This document shows positions 59,151 through 64,000 of a DNA stretch of 64,000 nucleotides, piece after piece (position 1 is the first letter of the stretch; each line of letters opens with the position of its first letter). The translations under genes were made by a program, and so were the position numbers. The notes under the pieces were generated by a model. It did not search any database. It was not told where the DNA came from and saw only the letters and a program-made list of their open reading frames with translations. The stretch spans positions 43,916 through 107,915 of the forward strand of contig QJNS01000261.1 of assembly GCA_004154925.1 (NCBI GenBank), read 5' to 3'. The DNA comes from Monosporascus cannonballus. Its lineage: Eukaryota; Ascomycota; Sordariomycetes; Xylariales.

Positions 59151-62100
59151 CCTTAAAGCATTTACGGTGTTAATTGTTATAACTTCTAGAGCCATAACTG
59201 TCCATTCCACCTTTCCTCCGGCGATTAAATTTTCTTAATCAGCTAATTCTTTTTCTGAAATCTTTCGCAAGGCGTCCTTCCATTAATCGAAGGCTTCCGT
59301 AATATTTATTAGTTTTAGTTATTTTTTAAAGTGCTTAAAAGGTTCGCGTAATAGGGTTTTTGTTAAACCGTTAATTAATATGTTATCCGTAAACGTATAA
59401 TTTATTTGGATTAAATCTTTTTTTGAGATTTATCGTAATTAATAATTATATATATTTATATGCCGTAATTTCGTTATTAATAAGGTAATATTAACGTTAA
59501 TAAGCCGTATAATGTATTAATTATCGCACCATATATTTAATAGTTTTATATTTAAGGTAATTATTAATTTATTAATTAATTAAAAATTAAATATAATTTT
59601 TTTATAACCTATATAAAAAATAATAATTCCGTTTTTATTATAAAAATAATTACTGTATTTTATTTATTCGTTTGCTATTTTATTATTTTTCTAAATAATT
59701 TTATAACGTAAGTTTAGAAATTATTTCAATTAATCGTATTATCCGTAAAAAAAGCATTGTTTTAAATATTTAATAAATCTTTATTTCCGAAATATAATAT
59801 TAATATTTTGGTTCCGATTACGTATAATATAATTCGGTTAATAATTTTATAATATATGTCGTTAAGATTTAAGTTAAATTAAGCAAATCGGGATATTACA
59901 AAAAATATATCAGATTTCGTATTAATTATTACGAAAAAAATGAAACCGATTTTTTTCTGGTATTTATTAACAAAACCTAAATAAATTAAATAAATATTCG
60001 GTAATAACTTAATATTAATTATAAGTATTTCTGGGAAATTATTTAAAAATTTTTTAGGGATTAAGTTAATTAATTTATTTATAAAATAGGATTAAAATAA
60101 CCAGATTTTTTTATTAAATTTATTTTTAATTATTTCGATACCGAAAAACCATTATAAATTTTTACCCTTTATTAAGATATACCGTTTTTATATTTATTAA
60201 ATTAATTAATTAACGAAATCGTAATTTTCTTTCGTAATATAGTATAATAATATTATTTACAAAAAAAATAAATACCTTCTAACGAATAAAATAATAAGGT
60301 TCGTAAAAAACGGAATTAAATCCCAATTTTTTAAATATTTTAATAAAGTTTTTTTGTTATAATAAAAATAATTCCGTTAATCTATATAATATTTTCTTAT
60401 TTAGGAAAATTTTATTACGTTATAAGTATTTTAAAGGCATTTTTATATATATTACGTAAAATAAATTAATATTTATACAGGCGTTTATAATATTATACTG
60501 CTTAAGTTTTAAATCGAATTTAACTATAATAATAACTAAAATTCAAAACGATTTTTTAATAAGAATAATTACGTATATATCGTTACAGGCGGTTTTATAT
60601 TATTAATCGCTTTGTATGATAAAATAGGCCTTATATTTTTAAAGCTAGTTATGTTTATTAACCTTATAAACGTATATTTATATATATCTTAAAACTTATT
60701 TTTTTAGCAAAAAATTAATTAACGGTTTTTTAAGATCATATTTCCTTATAATTTTTAAATAAACCTTTTCGGCGTTACAGAATATTTCCTTTACCGGATA
60801 TATATTTAATTTTTTATGGCCTTACGGCGGTAACAATAAATTATATTTATGCATCCGGTTTTATAACCTAAATATTTTCTTATATATTAAGGTATTATTA
60901 TTTTTCCGATTAAAATAACGCGTATTTCGGGTAATTAATTTCCTTAAATTTCTGTAACTTACCGGCCGGTTATCGTACATATTTAAAAAAGAAGCTAAAT
61001 ATCTTATATTAAATACGATTTCCCATATTTTGTATTTGTTTCGGATAATACTTTTTTAATACGGAATATATACGGAGCTTACGTTTATAACTTATAAGGT
61101 GTTTTCGTTTTTTATCGTTACTTTAGGTTAAATAATATAAAGGAAACCTAGGGCTATTTTTACTTTTTTCGTTAACGTAATAATCGTAATAATTATTAAA
61201 ATAAACGTTAATAACGGTAATAGTTTAAGAAACAGAAATAATTCGAATATAACGGTCGTATAAGAATAATTAGTCCTTTGCAAATAAGTTTGTTTTTCCT
61301 TATTCCGTACGTATTTTACGTTAATACCATTTTGGAATTATTTTTTTTATTTAACCGGTAATTAAATTATCCTATTTAAAATTTTTTTTATATATAAATA
61401 TAATAATTATCGTTTTAAACAGGTATTTCTATTTATCCGAATAATTTTTATAACTTTTTTCTATAATATATAAAGAATTGTCTTTTAAATTTTTAATATT
61501 ACTTAAAAAAATATTTTTCTTATTAAATTATATATTTCAAATAATAATAATTTTATTAATTAATAAGTTTTAAATTTTGTAAATATTCGTAAATCGGTAA
61601 TTAACAAAATAATTAATTTATGTTTTAAAATTTAGTTTTTAAAATTTTTATTTTTTCTTTATAGCGGTAATTGTTATAACGTAAGCTATATAGCCGTATA
61701 TTCGTAAGTAAACTTATTAAAGTTTTCGATTAAATTTTATAACGCCGTTTTTATACGTTAAGTAAATATAATAAATCTCGTATAGGCTTTATTAAAAAAT
61801 GTATATTTGGGAATACGGTTATATAGGTATACTGCCGTTTTAAAAATATATACGATTAGGAACGAAAATAATTTAACGTTATTTCGTATCGTAATCGCTT
61901 TTTTTTAATTATACCTTTTAAATACTTTATACCCCCGTTTTAATCTTTAATATATAATATTAATAATTTAAATTTGATATTAAAAAAAGTAATTAAAATA
62001 AATTTCGAAATTAACAAGTTTTTTAAAATTTCGTTATTATATTTAATTATTTATAAAATAACCTTATTTTACTTATTTAAAACTTTTAAAAGGTATCGAA

Positions 62101-64000
62101 ATATTATAATTAATATATTTTGCTTTCGGTTTTTAATGTAAATATCCTAATTAAAACCTAAATATTTATCGATAATAAATATAATGTATTTATATTTTTC
62201 AAAGTTTTTTTCAAAATTTATAAAGTTAATAATAATTTTTTGTTTTAATCGGAATGTTCCCTTTTTTAGTTCGCGGCATATTAACTTTTTAGCCTTCGCT
62301 TTATTATATACTTGGTATTCGATTATTATAAAACTTTTTAGGCGGATTTATTTCGTATAGTATTGTAATTAAACGATTATTTCGAGTTTTAGGTATTTTA
62401 ATTTTAATTGCCATATAATACCGTTACCGATTTGTAATAATTTCGTTGTTTACGAATTAATGCTTTATTTATAAGTTATTAAAATTATATAAATAATTAT
62501 TATGTTAATATTTTCGATAATACATTTATTAAATTTATTTATTAACATAATTATTACTTAATTATATTTATTTCGAGTAAAATTATTAATATTTTGGTTA
62601 TTTTATTAATAACTTTTTTTTCGGAATTGCCGGAAAAATACCAGATTATATGTAAAGCTTTTGTAATATGTTACGTTGTACAAACGTAACGCTTTTATAC
62701 CGCTAAAGTTTCGAAAAATATATTAATTTTTCCGTACCCCTTAATCGGGATAAAGTTATTACTTACGTATATCCCGTTATTTTATACGGCAAATTTAAAA
62801 TTTAGGAATTTATTAATTAAGTTAAAAATATATATCGTAAATTTTAAATCTAAAATAATTAAATTTTTTAAAAATAAGATAAAATATTTATGGTATTATA
62901 TTAATTAATAATTAGGAAATATGTTAATATTTGTTGTATCCCTTTTAAAAGTTAATTTTTTTTTGTATAATAAGTATTTTTATAATTTTCGATAAGTAGT
63001 CGATTTTTTCCTTTAGAAATTAATCGGCAGAAATTCGTTCTTAAATATATATTATTACCTTATCGTTAAAACAGATATCTTTTAGGGCTTTTTTAAAATA
63101 TACATAATAACAATTAAATAATGTATAATAATTAGTTAAGTACGTTTTATAATAGGTATTTTATATGTTTAATTTTTAACGCTTTCGCTTATTACCGTTT
63201 CGATCCATATAAGAACCTTCACGGTTATCTCGTTTCGGCCTATGGCTTAGGATTTTTCCTCGCGGTTAAAGGTTAATATCTTTAGGATTTTCCTAATTAA
63301 AATCGTTCTAATTAAGGGAGTTTAGAGGTATTCCGTAAAGCGTTAAAAACGTTACCTTAATATTTCGTAATATAAATATGGAATAGGCCATAATTTAATA
63401 ATTCAAAAAATTAGCTACCGCTTTTTGGAAATTAATCGTACTGTTATCGATTTCGGTTTTTTTTATTATTTGGAAAATAATAATCTATGTTTTAATTATA
63501 AGGGTTAATTTTATATATAAGTCGTTAACTTATATAATTGTCGTTTTCGTTTCTAGAACATTATGTCGTTATCTTAAGGCTATAAAATTTTGCCATTTTA
63601 CGATTTATTCGTTTAATTTTTTATTAAATTTCGAAATTTGTTTTAACGTTTCGCGATATTTTCGTTAGGTATTAATTAAGAACTTATTATCGTATACCTT
63701 ACCTGATTTGCTTAGGTTAATATATCACTTTCGTAAGTTCTTTCCTAAAAAAAGGTTGGTTTTTTTAATCGTTAAAAATACCGATTTTAAGACCTATTTC
63801 GTAAGATCGTTAATGTTCTTACGGAAAATATTATATTTCTGATTTTTGTAAATATATGCCGTAAAATCCTAATTGTAAACTTATTTACTTTCGGTCGTTA
63901 TTTTAAGGGTATTCGTTAGATAACTAGTATAATCGATTTTTTTGGTAGTTTTTCCGGAAAATGTAAATATAAACGAACAACCGCTTAGGGTATTAATTTA
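59151..64000 (-). pseudogene. copia polyprotein relic, copy 2
   Basis: Minus-strand coding remnant, AT-rich, with stops in all frames. Only the integrase and neighbouring gag-pre-integrase pieces are clearly readable. Inactive. Confidence 0.6.

Larger units (their letters stand above)
58974..64000 (-). mobile_element. Ty1/copia element copy 2, continuing beyond the right edge
   Basis: The 3' LTR at 58974-59150 (minus orientation, TGTTAAGGGGG...TCTGACA) is followed by RIP-degraded coding sequence on the minus strand. The integrase core is readable near 62100-62270 (KYIIFIIDKYLGFN, then DIYIKNRKQNIL) and the zinc-finger side near 62300 (RELKKGT-type). RT and RNase H would lie at 59200-61500 but are hardly readable. 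The 5' LTR is outside the window. Confidence 0.75.

Noticed and set aside
1..64000. Starship (giant transposon) with DUF3435 captain, or a secondary-metabolite cluster
   Set aside because: I found no tyrosine-recombinase captain, PKS, NRPS or terpene synthase signature in any readable frame.

Overview
The window looks like a piece of a filamentous ascomycete (Pezizomycotina) chromosome with a two-compartment layout. The evidence is short introns with GTAnGT donors and TACTAAC-type branch points, fungal gene families (GRIP golgin, MFS sugar porter, guanine deaminase, AA1-like secreted protein), and long AT-rich blocks full of transposons. Those transposons carry the C-to-T / G-to-A scars of repeat-induced point mutation (RIP). 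The species cannot be named from the sequence alone.

Layout. (1) 1-2.5 kb: 3' part of a GRIP-domain golgin gene. (2) 3.8-24.5 kb: a small secreted protein gene on the minus strand, broken into two pieces about 20 kb apart by nested retrotransposons. Exon 2 lies at 3823-4451. Exon 1, with its signal peptide and TATA box, lies at 24327-24377. Between them are a Ty3/gypsy chromovirus (4575-11242, TSD CGGGG), a Ty1/copia element (11330-24014) flanked by a 239-bp direct duplication, a second gypsy element inside the copia gag (16049-23024, TSD AAACG) and a 152-bp solo LTR inside the copia reverse transcriptase (13031-13182, TSD GGGCT). (3) 24.5-33.1 kb: ordinary-GC DNA with an intact MFS transporter gene (five introns) and an intact guanine deaminase gene (one intron). 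(4) 33.1-43.9 kb: a 10.8-kb, very AT-rich unit bounded by hAT-like terminal repeats, holding a pogo-type transposon (40291-42153). (5) 43.9-49.5 kb: a small gene island with an intact AA1-like secreted protein gene, a siderophore-transporter pseudogene, an unrecognised secreted-protein-like pseudogene, and two short hAT-type non-autonomous elements. (6) 49.5-64 kb: another RIP block. A truncated reverse gypsy copy is split by a complete gypsy copy (50565-57311, TSD ATTTC); then come a solo-LTR-like unit with a 9-bp-periodic GATC array, a pogo remnant, a pogo terminus, and a copia element that runs off the right edge.

All four gypsy copies belong to one family. They share terminal LTR sequence, a C-terminal chromodomain where pol is readable, and a small antisense ORF between pol and the 3' LTR; from memory this matches the Boty-like elements of Botrytis, which carry an antisense gene called brtn. 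None of the autonomous elements has an open gag-pol. Most of their stop codons sit where CAA, CAG or TGG codons are expected.

The living gene content is small: golgin, MFS transporter, guanine deaminase and AA1-like protein. The other protein-coding traces are pseudogenes or transposon relics. I found no CRISPR array, rRNA, secondary-metabolite core gene or Starship captain.
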